The notes below the pieces were generated by a model. It saw only the letters and a program-made list of their open reading frames with translations, did no database searches and was not told where the DNA came from. This document shows positions 8,207 through 15,630 of a DNA stretch of 22,728 nucleotides, piece by piece (within the stretch, counting starts at the first letter, position 1; each line of letters begins with the position of its first letter). Made by a program: the position numbers and the translations under genes. Location: the IMG/VR virus record IMGVR_UViG_3300038299_000034, positions 1 to 22,728 of that record; one strand, written 5' to 3'. The stretch comes from a virus.

Positions 8207-9435
8207 TATTCTTCTATTTGTTCTTCTACTATTTCTTCGCTAGACTCTTCAGTAGTCTTTTTAACACCTGTTTCTTTCTCTATCTCCTGATCAGTAATAG
8301 CGTTAGTTAGATCGGTAAATTCAAGAGGCTGTAACGTCTTAAAGTATAACTCTAAATTTATATTGTTATATTCTAATATTTTTTCTAATTCATCTATAAT
8401 AGTAACTTGCATTGGTCTAATAACAGTATTATCCATCAACAAGGAAGCTGTTTGTAATTCATCTGCATTATTACCTAAACCAGAATTATCTTTTATTCCC
8501 ACTAACATTGGAGATACAATACGGTGAGAAACCATTACTTTTCTCATACTTTCATCAGACAAAAACTGATACTGTTGGTGAGCATCGTTTAGTATTACTG
8601 GCTCTATAGTTGCAGAAAGTTCTTTACTGTCGTTAAAAGCTAAAATAAATTTTCCTGCATTTGAACTTCCACTAAACTTTTCATATATAGCTCTCTCAAT
8701 CTCATCACGCTGCTCCTTATCTGGAGTACCATTATTAAAGTTAATAAGCATACTTGGTTGCAAACCATTCTGTATGTTGTTTATATGGTAGTTAGCTATC
8801 TCTTCTTCAAGTTCAGAATACTGTAAACCTCCCTGATAATCTACAGGAGAGTAGTAATAGAATCCTGCTCTATAAGGTCTAATATATAATATCTCTATAG
8901 AATCTTTACTCGTTCCAAATGCCGAAATGCGCTTAGGTCTTTCATTTCTTTTTAACTCAGCCCAATCTGGATGATAGAAGTAACCTCTAATCTCACCATC
9001 TTTAGACTTTTCTGCTCTAAGAGTTTCAATAGGCATATGCTCCACTTGAACAACACGAGAACGGTCTTTACTATATATTACTTGAACAGCAGCCTGTCCC
9101 ATCATCTTGTAATCGTAACAAAGCTTTTTTATACAATGCTTCTTGAATATATTTTTCATTTCAGCATAATCAGAAGAATTCTCCTCACTATCAGTAGCAT
9201 CTAAACCTCTACCATAAATCATCTCCGCTATACCATTTATAGCAGCATTATTAGTAGGAGAACCATTATATCTATCTATTAAATATTGAAAGTAATTATT
9301 GTCATCACCATAGGCAATCCAATCATTTCTAGCGTCCTCAATAACCTGAGGAGACGAATAAGATGTTAAATTTAGAACGTGAATACTATCTTTAACCTTT
9401 TTAACTTGTTTATTACTTGGACTTTTTCTAGCCAT
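8206..9435 (-). CDS. Phage portal protein
   Basis: A 409-aa protein that should form the dodecameric DNA entry ring at the capsid vertex. Visible portal features are an N-terminal region with NDWIAYGDDNNYFQYLIDRY (about 37-56) and the wing region GMAEMIYGRG-like segment (IAEMIYGRGLD, about 69-79). There follow the beta strands MMGQAAVQVIYSKDRSRVV and VEHMPIETLRA, the ELEEEIANYHINNIQNGLQPSM helix region, and SHRIVSPMLVGIKDNSGLG followed by NADELQTASLLMDNTVI, which is typical of the portal crown and stem. The C-terminus is acidic (EEIVEEQIEE). Its ATG shares a base with the stop of the 111-aa gene. The oddity is position: it lies downstream of capsid and tube genes and behind a terminator rather than before the protease. 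Confidence 0.88.
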   Translation of the reverse strand: MARKSPSNKQVKKVKDSIHVLNLTSYSSPQVIEDARNDWIAYGDDNNYFQYLIDRYNGSPTNNAAINGIAEMIYGRGLDATDSEENSSDYAEMKNIFKKHCIKKLCYDYKMMGQAAVQVIYSKDRSRVVQVEHMPIETLRAEKSKDGEIRGYFYHPDWAELKRNERPKRISAFGTSKDSIEILYIRPYRAGFYYYSPVDYQGGLQYSELEEEIANYHINNIQNGLQPSMLINFNNGTPDKEQRDEIERAIYEKFSGSSNAGKFILAFNDSKELSATIEPVILNDAHQQYQFLSDESMRKVMVSHRIVSPMLVGIKDNSGLGNNADELQTASLLMDNTVIRPMQVTIIDELEKILEYNNINLELYFKTLQPLEFTDLTNAITDQEIEKETGVKKTTEESSEEIVEEQIEE

Positions 9436-9770
9436 TACGCAAATATATAATCATTATCGTAAGTATCATCCATAACATATTCATCTTTATTGACATAATA
9501 CTTATCTAAATCTGTTTGATCGGTACAGAAAATTAAACCTCTATAAATCACTTCTGATCCATCTTTAACTTTAAAACTATATGACTCACCTTCTCTTAAA
9601 GAAAATTCACCAGACAGCTTCATATACTCACCCTCTGTAGTCTTAGTTACTGAAACAGTAGATGTAGTTCTTTTTGATTTATCTGTAAGCTCAAAAATAG
9701 GACTGCTAGAATCTCTTCTAGGTACTATCTTTATATTTTGAGTTTCAGTAGATGTTGTTAATACCTCCAT
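9435..9770 (-). CDS. 111-aa beta-rich structural protein upstream of portal
   Basis: A 111-aa protein with an all-beta look. There is a Thr-rich N-terminal strand region, then FSLREGESYSFKVKDGSE (about 56-73), then VIYRGLIFCTDQTDLDKY (about 74-91), and an acidic, Asp/Tyr-rich C-terminus. I recall similar 'EGxxYSFxVxDxxxxxYRGxIFxTxQxDxxKY' proteins immediately before portals in flavobacterial phages, but I cannot assign a named function; a small head decoration or portal-associated protein is plausible. It opens the third transcriptional segment, right behind a terminator, and is coupled to the portal by TAATG. No Shine-Dalgarno precedes its ATG. Confidence 0.75.
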   Translation of the reverse strand: MEVLTTSTETQNIKIVPRRDSSSPIFELTDKSKRTTSTVSVTKTTEGEYMKLSGEFSLREGESYSFKVKDGSEVIYRGLIFCTDQTDLDKYYVNKDEYVMDDTYDNDYIFA

Positions 9771-9818
9771 ACCAAAGTAATAAATATCTATTGTTTTGTT
9801 TTCAGTAAAGATAATAAA

Positions 9819-9847
9819 AAAAGGGTAGCTATAAAAACTACCCTTTT
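9819..9847 (-). terminator. Rho-independent terminator after the tail-tube gene
   Basis: On the minus strand a perfect 10-bp stem (AAAAGGGTAG paired with CTACCCTTTT, 9-nt loop) is followed by a run of Ts (TTTTTTTATT). It lies 21 bases past the stop of the 190-aa gene and before the 111-aa gene. Confidence 0.9.
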
Positions 9848-9868
9848 AATAATTAATCAATATGTATA

Positions 9869-10441
9869 TTATACAGCTGTTGGAGTTCCAATAGTAATTG
9901 TTCCGTCTAAAGCTGCCATAGCATCTACAGGGAAATTAGCAGTTCCGCTACCTGCAGTCTCAACAAAGTTTGGAGGAGAAACTTCTTGTGCAGTAAAAGT
10001 TAAGTTATAACCATTAAAGTCACCTAAAGCATTTCCAGTAGAAACAGTACCTGCTGTTACGTCAGCACCATTTTCTTTACCCATTAAGAATACATTGTCA
10101 TTTTGGTCAACAACAAAGATGTGAGGTCTACCTGCAGCTAATAGCTTTAATTCCTTATTATCTTCTTTAGTTAACTTCTTCAATGTAATGTTAAGAACTT
10201 GCTCGTAGAATACAGTACCATTCTCACGAGATGCATTAACTGTAGTTTCAAATGAGTTATTCCCTTTCACTTCGTAAGTATGAAGAGTTAAAGCTCCAGA
10301 TACTCCAGTCAAGTCTGTTACTTCGTCATTCGTTAAGGTGATAGCACCTAAATCACCGAAATCTGCAAAGTATATTTTTTTAATCCCTGCCACCGTATCT
10401 TTACACGCTTCGGCACGAGATCTAGTTAAATTACAAGCCAT
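9869..10441 (-). CDS. Probable major tail tube protein
   Basis: A 190-aa beta-rich protein starting MACNLTRSRAEACKDTVAGI, then KKIYFADFGDLGAITL (about 21-36) and a later YEVKGNNSFETTVNASRENG segment (56-75). A conserved-looking 'RxExCKDxVAGIKxIYFxxFGD' opening is what I associate with the tail-tube (major tail) proteins of flavobacterial siphophages. Size and abundant small residues fit a tube subunit. It follows the capsid gene and is flanked by rho-independent terminators (10464-10494 upstream, 9819-9847 downstream), which is consistent with separate control of an abundant protein. The leader has the A-rich repeat AAAAACTAAAAACT before ATG, without a Shine-Dalgarno. The alternative is a head decoration protein. 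Confidence 0.7.
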   Translation of the reverse strand: MACNLTRSRAEACKDTVAGIKKIYFADFGDLGAITLTNDEVTDLTGVSGALTLHTYEVKGNNSFETTVNASRENGTVFYEQVLNITLKKLTKEDNKELKLLAAGRPHIFVVDQNDNVFLMGKENGADVTAGTVSTGNALGDFNGYNLTFTAQEVSPPNFVETAGSGTANFPVDAMAALDGTITIGTPTAV

Positions 10442-10463
10442 AGTTTTTAGTTTTTATATAAAA

Positions 10464-10494
10464 AAAGGGTAGGTAGATATTCCACCCACCCTTT
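10464..10494 (-). terminator. Rho-independent terminator after the major capsid gene
   Basis: The minus-strand transcript can form a 13-bp stem, AAAGGGUGGGUGG with CUACCUACCCUUU, with two G-U pairs and a 5-nt AAUAU loop, followed by Us. It lies 22 bases past the capsid stop and 23 bases before the tail-tube ATG. Confidence 0.9.
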
Positions 10495-10515
10495 CTTATT
10501 AATTATTAATTATTC

Positions 10516-11511
10516 TTAGTTAGCAGAGTTTGTGATTCCGTAAGTAGTTATGTCAGAAATCTGAGCATACTGTACACCTGCAGAAAAACGCATTACTAAA
10601 CGAGCATTCTGAGAACCATCAAGGTCAGCCATATCTAGTAATTTAACTTCATTAAGATCTGATAATAACCCAGTTCCAAAGAAGATGTTACTCTTCTCTA
10701 CAGCTACAGCTTTGTTATCTCCTAATCCGTTAGCAACAAAGATTTTTACACCATCGAAAGATAAACCTCCTCCATTGTACCACATTGTTCCTTGAGAGTT
10801 GATTCCATTTCCACCAACACCTGCGATTCCAACGTTTTCGTCAGAAGCAGCATTTTGTTGAGTGACAGCTGCGAATCCACCTAAACTACGGATGTATGCA
10901 CGAGCAATGTTTTGAGAAACATATAAGTGTAAATCATCTTTTCCGTAAAGTGTAGAAGGGATTGCATCAACTAGTTTCCCAAGCTCAGCAACAACATTTG
11001 AAGAAGTAATAGCTACTCCTGCAACTTCTTGTGCAGCAGGTAATCCTGCATCAGCAGCAATCTTTGTAGTTAGACCATCAAATTGTCCGTTTGTAGCAGT
11101 AGAACCTTCCCAGATTGACTTCTCAGTACGCTCTGCTACTTTAGCAGCGATATGTCCGATGATGAAGTCAGCGAATGAAGGAGGTAATGAGTCGAAGCTC
11201 GAGTAACCCATTTGTACAGCTTCCCAATCTGATGCGAAGTCTTTCTTACATAATTGTAAGTTTACTTGCTGATCTTCTGGCTGAAGGATAGCCTCTGTAA
11301 GAGTTAGAGTTGATGTTGGATCAAAGTCACAAGTTGCATCTTTAACGATATCGTCAACAGACACTTTCTTTATAACTTCCTTGAATTTTACGTTAGGCTT
11401 AACGGTAATCCCTCCTTGAGCGATAGTGTTAGCTTCAAGTAAAGCTGCAGCGATATATTGTCCTGCCGCTTCTCCTGCGTAAGTTGTTGTAATTGAAGTA
11501 GTTGTAGCCAT
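10516..11511 (-). CDS. Major capsid protein (HK97 fold)
   Basis: A 331-aa protein with the layout of small HK97-fold capsid proteins. The N-terminal segment runs through KFKEVIKKVSVDDIV (about 43-57) and the DFDPTSTLTLTEAILQPEDQ E-loop-like region (62-81). A helical P-domain stretch follows (SFADFIIGHIAAKVAERTEK, about 111-130, with SIWEGS), and then an A-domain with LHLYVSQNIARAYIRSLGG. Near the end are GVKIFVANGLGDNK and LVMRFSAGVQYA strands. Position right after an acidic scaffold and an XkdF-like protease, and before a strong terminator, supports the call. The leader is A-rich (AAACAAAAAAGAA) without Shine-Dalgarno. Codon use looks less AT-biased than in its neighbours, as expected of a highly expressed gene. 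There is no obvious N-terminal delta domain, since scaffold is a separate gene. Confidence 0.9.
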   Translation of the reverse strand: MATTTSITTTYAGEAAGQYIAAALLEANTIAQGGITVKPNVKFKEVIKKVSVDDIVKDATCDFDPTSTLTLTEAILQPEDQQVNLQLCKKDFASDWEAVQMGYSSFDSLPPSFADFIIGHIAAKVAERTEKSIWEGSTATNGQFDGLTTKIAADAGLPAAQEVAGVAITSSNVVAELGKLVDAIPSTLYGKDDLHLYVSQNIARAYIRSLGGFAAVTQQNAASDENVGIAGVGGNGINSQGTMWYNGGGLSFDGVKIFVANGLGDNKAVAVEKSNIFFGTGLLSDLNEVKLLDMADLDGSQNARLVMRFSAGVQYAQISDITTYGITNSAN

Positions 11512-11522
11512 TTCTTTTTTGT

Positions 11523-12026
11523 TTATTTATTGTTTAATCTATTAAATACTCTATCTAAAGTATTAGTAGGTCTATTTTTCCCATAACTAAATACTTGTTT
11601 GTTTTCTCCAGATGATTCTGGGGAGTGTTTGATTGGTTCTGCTGCAGGTTCTGAAGCTAGGTCAGATGAAAGTTTTTCTACCTTAGAAGATAGTTCTTCT
11701 TTCTCTTTTACCAAGCTACTCATTTGCTCTTGAACCATAGCTTTAATAGAAGCTAATTCAGCCTCCATTTCACTAACTTTACTTGCAAATGCCTCTTCTG
11801 TAACATAACCTGCTTCTAATGAAGCTTCTTCTTCTAACACCTCTTCGGTGTACTCTTCTGGTGCTTCTGCTAACTCTTCTGTAGCTTCAGCTACTTCTTG
11901 AGCTTCTTCCTCCACAGCCTCTACTTCTTCTAAAATAACTACTTCTTCTGTAGCCTCTTCTTTAGTAAGCAAAGACAACTTCTGTAGAATCTCATTCAGT
12001 AATGATGTTGCTTTTGGACTTTCCAT
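11523..12026 (-). CDS. Capsid scaffold-like protein
   Basis: A 167-aa very acidic protein. Residues about 22-75 are dominated by Glu with Ala and Val. Residues about 75-125 form a likely coiled coil (SKVSEMEAELASIKAMVQEQ, then KEKEELSSKVEKLSS). The C-terminus turns basic with KNRPTNTLDRVFNRLNNK (150-167), the kind of short positively charged helix by which scaffolds contact capsid subunits. It sits between the protease gene and the capsid gene and ends 11 bases before the capsid ATG, the standard scaffold position. It should be removed by the protease during maturation. A perfect inverted repeat lies 16 bases upstream of its ATG and may mark a regulatory site. No enzymatic motif is present. 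Confidence 0.82.
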   Translation of the reverse strand: MESPKATSLLNEILQKLSLLTKEEATEEVVILEEVEAVEEEAQEVAEATEELAEAPEEYTEEVLEEEASLEAGYVTEEAFASKVSEMEAELASIKAMVQEQMSSLVKEKEELSSKVEKLSSDLASEPAAEPIKHSPESSGENKQVFSYGKNRPTNTLDRVFNRLNNK

Positions 12027-12042
12027 AATTTTAATAAATATT

Positions 12043-12060
12043 TATAGTTAAGTAACTATA
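12043..12060. promoter_or_regulatory. Perfect 8-bp inverted repeat upstream of scaffold gene
   Basis: TATAGTTA-AG-TAACTATA is a perfect dyad with 8-bp arms and a 2-bp spacer. It lies in the 69-bp gap between the 53-aa Cys-rich gene and the scaffold ATG. It has no G/C-rich stem or T-run, so it is not terminator-like; a protein-binding operator or activator site is more likely. Its half-site resembles the ATAGTT boxes at 22118-22194. Confidence 0.45.
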
Positions 12061-12095
12061 GGTTAGTAAAGTGTTCTATTTTTACGATTTCTTAA

Positions 12096-12257
12096 TTAAG
12101 GTTCTGTGATCTGACCAGTTATATTTCCTATCCCTTGCGCTCTTAGACTTCCGTCACAACACTTAGATGAATATGTCTTGCCATTTGCACATAAACACCC
12201 TCTTTTGCCGCCTTTAGGACTAGACTTACTTTTGTATGAACTCTTACGATTTATCAT
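12096..12257 (-). CDS. 53-aa Cys-rich small protein (CLC...CC motif)
   Basis: A 53-codon gene starting at ATG 12257-12255 inside the last codons of the protease gene (14-bp overlap, different frame) and ending at TAA 12098-12096. The product has a basic N-terminus (about ten K/R in 20 residues) followed by KRGCLCANGKTYSSKCCDGS (18-37) and LRAQGIGNI. The four cysteines C21, C23, C33 and C34 suggest a small metal-binding knuckle. The motif 'GCLCxxxTYxxKCCxGxxxxQGIG' is one I recall as a short conserved protein in Bacteroidota phage structural operons. Its function is unknown; basic residues plus a metal knuckle would suit nucleic-acid or protein binding during head assembly. The overlap with the upstream gene supports translation by coupling. 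Confidence 0.78.
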   Translation of the reverse strand: MINRKSSYKSKSSPKGGKRGCLCANGKTYSSKCCDGSLRAQGIGNITGQITEP

Positions 12258-13167
12258 TCTCTATTGATTTTATTTTAGATTTTGACCAAGAAAGTGCTGA
12301 CTTACCACCCCAAGCATCATACATTAATTTACCACAACCATCATCATACGACTTAGAAGAATCTAAATCCCCTGCGTGACGAGAAAGGAAGCTATACATT
12401 CTCTTTATAGTTGATAATGTGATCGCTGCTTTTGAAGCTAACTGGTTTGCTCTACGTTTCCCTACAGAAGTTCCACAAGAACCCCAACCATTCTCTTCAG
12501 CCCATTTTAAAGCCCTTTTAGCGTTGTTTGATACAGAGTCTGGATAATCACTATAAGAAGCTAATTTAAGTGCCTTAGACTCTAACTCATCGGCAATCTC
12601 CTCAAGCAGAGATATAGCCTCTGGACTATTCAATTCATCATCTTCACTCATCTCAATTTTATCAGTAAAATATCCTTCTATAGAAAACCCACTAACCTTT
12701 CCAGTTTTAACATAGTTCTCCCATACCTCATCATTATTTACCTTCATAGAAACCATCCAAGTTCCTACTGGCAAATCCATATTAAATTTACGAGACTTAT
12801 CGTGAACATCATCCTCAATAATCCAAGACTCTACTACAGATAGACCATGAAGTTTTGCTTCGTGCTCTAAAGTAGATTGATTTTGATTACCTCTCATTAA
12901 AAACAACTGAGATGCTTGTCTAACTGTTTCATCTGAAAAGTATATATAGTATTCCTCTTCTCCGTTAGTACGGTAGATATTCTTGTTAGGTATCAAAGCA
13001 GCACCCATAAGAATACGCTTCTCATTATCTACCTCTGCTAGTTCAACCTTATGCTCTTTAGATAAAGCAATAAAGTTTTCTTCTATAGCAGGTCTATCCA
13101 CTATTGAAATTGCTTCAATACCAGAAAAGTCTGCCTCTTCATCAATTAGTAATTCTATTATTCTCAT
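12244..13167 (-). CDS. XkdF-like prohead protease with C-terminal extension domain
   Basis: A 307-aa protein. Residues 1-170 resemble the XkdF-type phage serine protease: an opening with IIELLIDEEADFSGIEAISI, the segment SIVDRPAIEENF (21-32), ILMGAALIPNKNIYR (52-66) and a helix with LEHE (100-103). Later comes KVSGFSIEGYF (157-167). By analogy H102 and S162 are the catalytic candidates. It should process scaffold and capsid during head maturation. Residues about 205-300 form a second domain with W222, W228GSCG, RRANQLASKAAI, C278GKLMYDAWGG and W294, seen fused to phage head proteins. Its ATG overlaps the tape-measure stop (ATGA). Oddly it follows tail genes instead of a portal gene. Confidence 0.82.
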   Translation of the reverse strand: MRIIELLIDEEADFSGIEAISIVDRPAIEENFIALSKEHKVELAEVDNEKRILMGAALIPNKNIYRTNGEEEYYIYFSDETVRQASQLFLMRGNQNQSTLEHEAKLHGLSVVESWIIEDDVHDKSRKFNMDLPVGTWMVSMKVNNDEVWENYVKTGKVSGFSIEGYFTDKIEMSEDDELNSPEAISLLEEIADELESKALKLASYSDYPDSVSNNAKRALKWAEENGWGSCGTSVGKRRANQLASKAAITLSTIKRMYSFLSRHAGDLDSSKSYDDGCGKLMYDAWGGKSALSWSKSKIKSIENDKS

Positions 13168-15494
13168 AGTCCTGCTGTATTTATTATTGTTCTATCTAAC
13201 TCTTGTTGGTTTGTTATATCTTTACCTACTACATATGCTTTTAGTGGCTCATTTACTTTTCCTGACACAGCTTGAGCTAACTGATCCGTAGAAGATGTTC
13301 CTACTACATTGAAGTCTGGTGCTTGTACAACATTACCACCGCCACCACTAGAAGAACCTCCAGATGGTTTTTTGAATGAGCTAATTGTAGTAGCTAATAT
13401 ACTTGCTATACCAATACCTGCACCTACTTTAGTCATCAAAGTTTCTTTGGCAAACATAGCTTCATTTGCAGCTATTTGAATAGCACTAAACGGAATAGGT
13501 AGAGACATTGCAGCTGTATTAGCAACACTTGTGTTTGCTCTTGCTCGTGCTATACTTGAGTGCGCATCAATAACAATACCTCCTATTGCTGCTCCTTTCT
13601 CTAAAACTAACGCTGCTTTCTGAAGAGCTTCATTTTCACCTGCTAATTTAGACATTATTTGACCAATACCCAAAGTGTAATTAACATAAGCCGTATTAAT
13701 CCTCTTCTTCTCTTCTATAGAAGCAATTTCTTTCTGTAAGCTGTTTTGTCTCAACTTATCTTCTAAGTTGAACAATTCTACTTGTGCTTGTGCTTTTAGA
13801 AGACTTCCCTGTTCATACGCACCAACAATCCTTTTTTGCTGCTCAATATCTTTACTTAAAGCATCTTCTCTAGCTTTATAATAACTCTCTTCATCACCTA
13901 AGCCTAACTTTAAAATATCAGCAGAGTCAAGCCTGAACTTTCTTAAAATATCTAGTCTCTTGTCATTTTCTTTTTCAGCTATATTTGCATCCTTACGAAT
14001 TTGTAAAGTCCTTAATGACGAGATAAAATTAAGAACCTCAACTTCTAGTGATTTTCTTTTTTCAGCAGTATCCTCTATAGATTTTAAATATTCCGCATCC
14101 GCATCCGCTGACAACACATCAGCTTCCTCTTGAGTTATATTCTTAGATTTAACATCTTGAGCCAACTGATCTTTATAATCCGCAAGTCTTAATTGTTGTC
14201 TACGAACAAAAACCTGTTCGATTATATCAATCTTAGCCATCTCATTTTGTTGAGTCTGTGCTAATATCTCTTGATCAGTAAGTAATTCTGACCTCTGAGA
14301 CCGCTCTCTATATCTCTGTTCTATTTTCTCAAAATCAGTGTATTTAGCTTCAAATATCTTAGTCTGAAACTCAGAGCCATCTTTAGCTATTTTACTTTTC
14401 TTTTTCTCTGTTATGTCAATTAGAGTTATAAGGAAGTCTAATTTATCATTCTCTGATTTAATCTCATCCTTAGATGCCTCATCAATCTTAGCTACAGCAT
14501 CTACATAAGCTTGAGCCTTCTCTTCTTGAGACACCATGATTGTTTGACCATTCTTAAGTTCTTGCTTAATTAAAGCTCTACCATTTTTATATAGAAACTT
14601 ATCCCTTTCAACAGTTTTATCTACCTCTTTTTGAAGCTCTATTTCAACTATCTTTCCAGATATTTCCCTGAATTTATTTTCAGCAGCTTGAGACAAAGCT
14701 CTTCTCCTTAAAGAATCTATGTATAAATTTTGAACCCTAGTAGCTTCTTTTGTATTAGTTATCTCTTGTAAAACACTAGCATTAAAGTCTGGATATTCTT
14801 CATTCAGCTTTCTTAAAGCTATAGCTCTTTGCTCCTCTGATTCGTTTGCATCACTTAATATTCTAGTGTATATCTTAAAATTACCTATTAATGACTCTGC
14901 GTTTTCAGAGGCAGATTTAGTTAAGTCAGATAATGTTTTTATATTTCCATTTAAACCTCCTATAGATTTTATAAAATCTAAAACCCTCTTATCCTGAAAT
15001 AAACCTATTAATATTTGAAATCCAAGCAAAAGACCTCCAATACCGAACAACGACTTTCTTAACTCACCCAAAGCAGAACCTAAGCCTCCAGTAGTATTTA
15101 CGAAACTACCTCCTAAAGACACTATTTGAGATAAGTTGTTTGCTATAGCTGTAAATCCGTAGGAAGCATCTGACGCCAATCTACCCGTTTCTAATAAGAT
15201 GGCGTTATTTAAACCTGCTTGAGTTCTGAATTGTTTAGTTCCTGCACCTGCCTTTTTAGTGGATAGTTCGTATGTAGAAGCAATCTTACCTGCATTCTCC
15301 ATTTCATAATTCAACTTCCTTTGCTGTTCAGCAGCTAACTTTTGCTCACCTCTAAGTGATGCCTGTTCTTTATTTACTTTATTAGTTTGGTTAGCTAAAA
15401 CACCAAATGACTTACTTAACTTACCTGAACTTACCTCAGCTTTTTTGCTAGATACATCAATCGTTACGAATATATTCTTATTTCCTGCTGCCAT
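13164..15494 (-). CDS. Tape measure protein
   Basis: A 776-aa protein that sets tail length and is ejected with DNA. The N-terminus (NIFVTIDVSSKKAE) is followed by a long helical, Q/K/E/A-rich region. A hydrophobic helix stands at about 148-168 (LFGIGGLLLGFQILIGLF). Extended coiled coils run about 330-640. A second Ala/Ile-rich hydrophobic stretch (around 640-720, including GAGIGIASILATTI) follows, then a Ser/Gly-rich linker and the tail QAVSGKVNEPLKAYVVGKDI. This architecture is characteristic of siphovirus tape measures. At about 1.5 angstrom per residue it would predict a tail of roughly 115 nm. It overlaps the 50-aa gene upstream by 17 bp and the protease downstream by 4 bp. I see no lysozyme or peptidase motif inside it. 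Confidence 0.88.
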   Translation of the reverse strand: MAAGNKNIFVTIDVSSKKAEVSSGKLSKSFGVLANQTNKVNKEQASLRGEQKLAAEQQRKLNYEMENAGKIASTYELSTKKAGAGTKQFRTQAGLNNAILLETGRLASDASYGFTAIANNLSQIVSLGGSFVNTTGGLGSALGELRKSLFGIGGLLLGFQILIGLFQDKRVLDFIKSIGGLNGNIKTLSDLTKSASENAESLIGNFKIYTRILSDANESEEQRAIALRKLNEEYPDFNASVLQEITNTKEATRVQNLYIDSLRRRALSQAAENKFREISGKIVEIELQKEVDKTVERDKFLYKNGRALIKQELKNGQTIMVSQEEKAQAYVDAVAKIDEASKDEIKSENDKLDFLITLIDITEKKKSKIAKDGSEFQTKIFEAKYTDFEKIEQRYRERSQRSELLTDQEILAQTQQNEMAKIDIIEQVFVRRQQLRLADYKDQLAQDVKSKNITQEEADVLSADADAEYLKSIEDTAEKRKSLEVEVLNFISSLRTLQIRKDANIAEKENDKRLDILRKFRLDSADILKLGLGDEESYYKAREDALSKDIEQQKRIVGAYEQGSLLKAQAQVELFNLEDKLRQNSLQKEIASIEEKKRINTAYVNYTLGIGQIMSKLAGENEALQKAALVLEKGAAIGGIVIDAHSSIARARANTSVANTAAMSLPIPFSAIQIAANEAMFAKETLMTKVGAGIGIASILATTISSFKKPSGGSSSGGGGNVVQAPDFNVVGTSSTDQLAQAVSGKVNEPLKAYVVGKDITNQQELDRTIINTAGL

Positions 15495-15630
15495 AGTAGT
15501 ATCTCTTTAATTGTTTTTTCATATCTTCTACAGTACCTATAGCTTTGTATTTTCCTTTGGCAATATCAACCTCTTCTGATACTCCGTACCAGTCATCAAT
15601 ATTTAGTAACTCTATAATTTGTTTTACCAT
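15478..15630 (-). CDS. 50-aa small protein coupled to tape measure gene
   Basis: A 50-codon frame whose ATG (15630-15628) shares a base with the stop of the 784-aa gene and whose end overlaps the tape-measure start by 17 bp. The product begins MVKQIIELLNIDDWYGVSEE and continues with DIAKGKYKAIGTVEDMKKQL and a Lys/Arg/Tyr-rich end. It has one helix with DW, a beta-like GKYKAIGT segment and a basic helix. I recall comparable 'IIxLLxxxDWxxVxEExDIxxGKYKAIGT' proteins directly before tape measures in flavobacterial phages, without known function. It occupies the slot where siphophages often keep tail chaperones, but those are accounted for elsewhere here. Coupling at both ends makes it a confident gene. 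Confidence 0.78.
   Translation of the reverse strand: MVKQIIELLNIDDWYGVSEEVDIAKGKYKAIGTVEDMKKQLKRYYYGSRK

Noticed and set aside
9773-9780. TTACTTTG on the minus strand as a promoter for the portal segment
   Set aside because: It mismatches TAnnTTTG at the second base, has no -33 box, and lies two bases from the ATG, leaving no room for a leader.
12043-12060. Dyad before scaffold as a terminator
   Set aside because: The stem is A/T-rich and no T-run follows on either strand.
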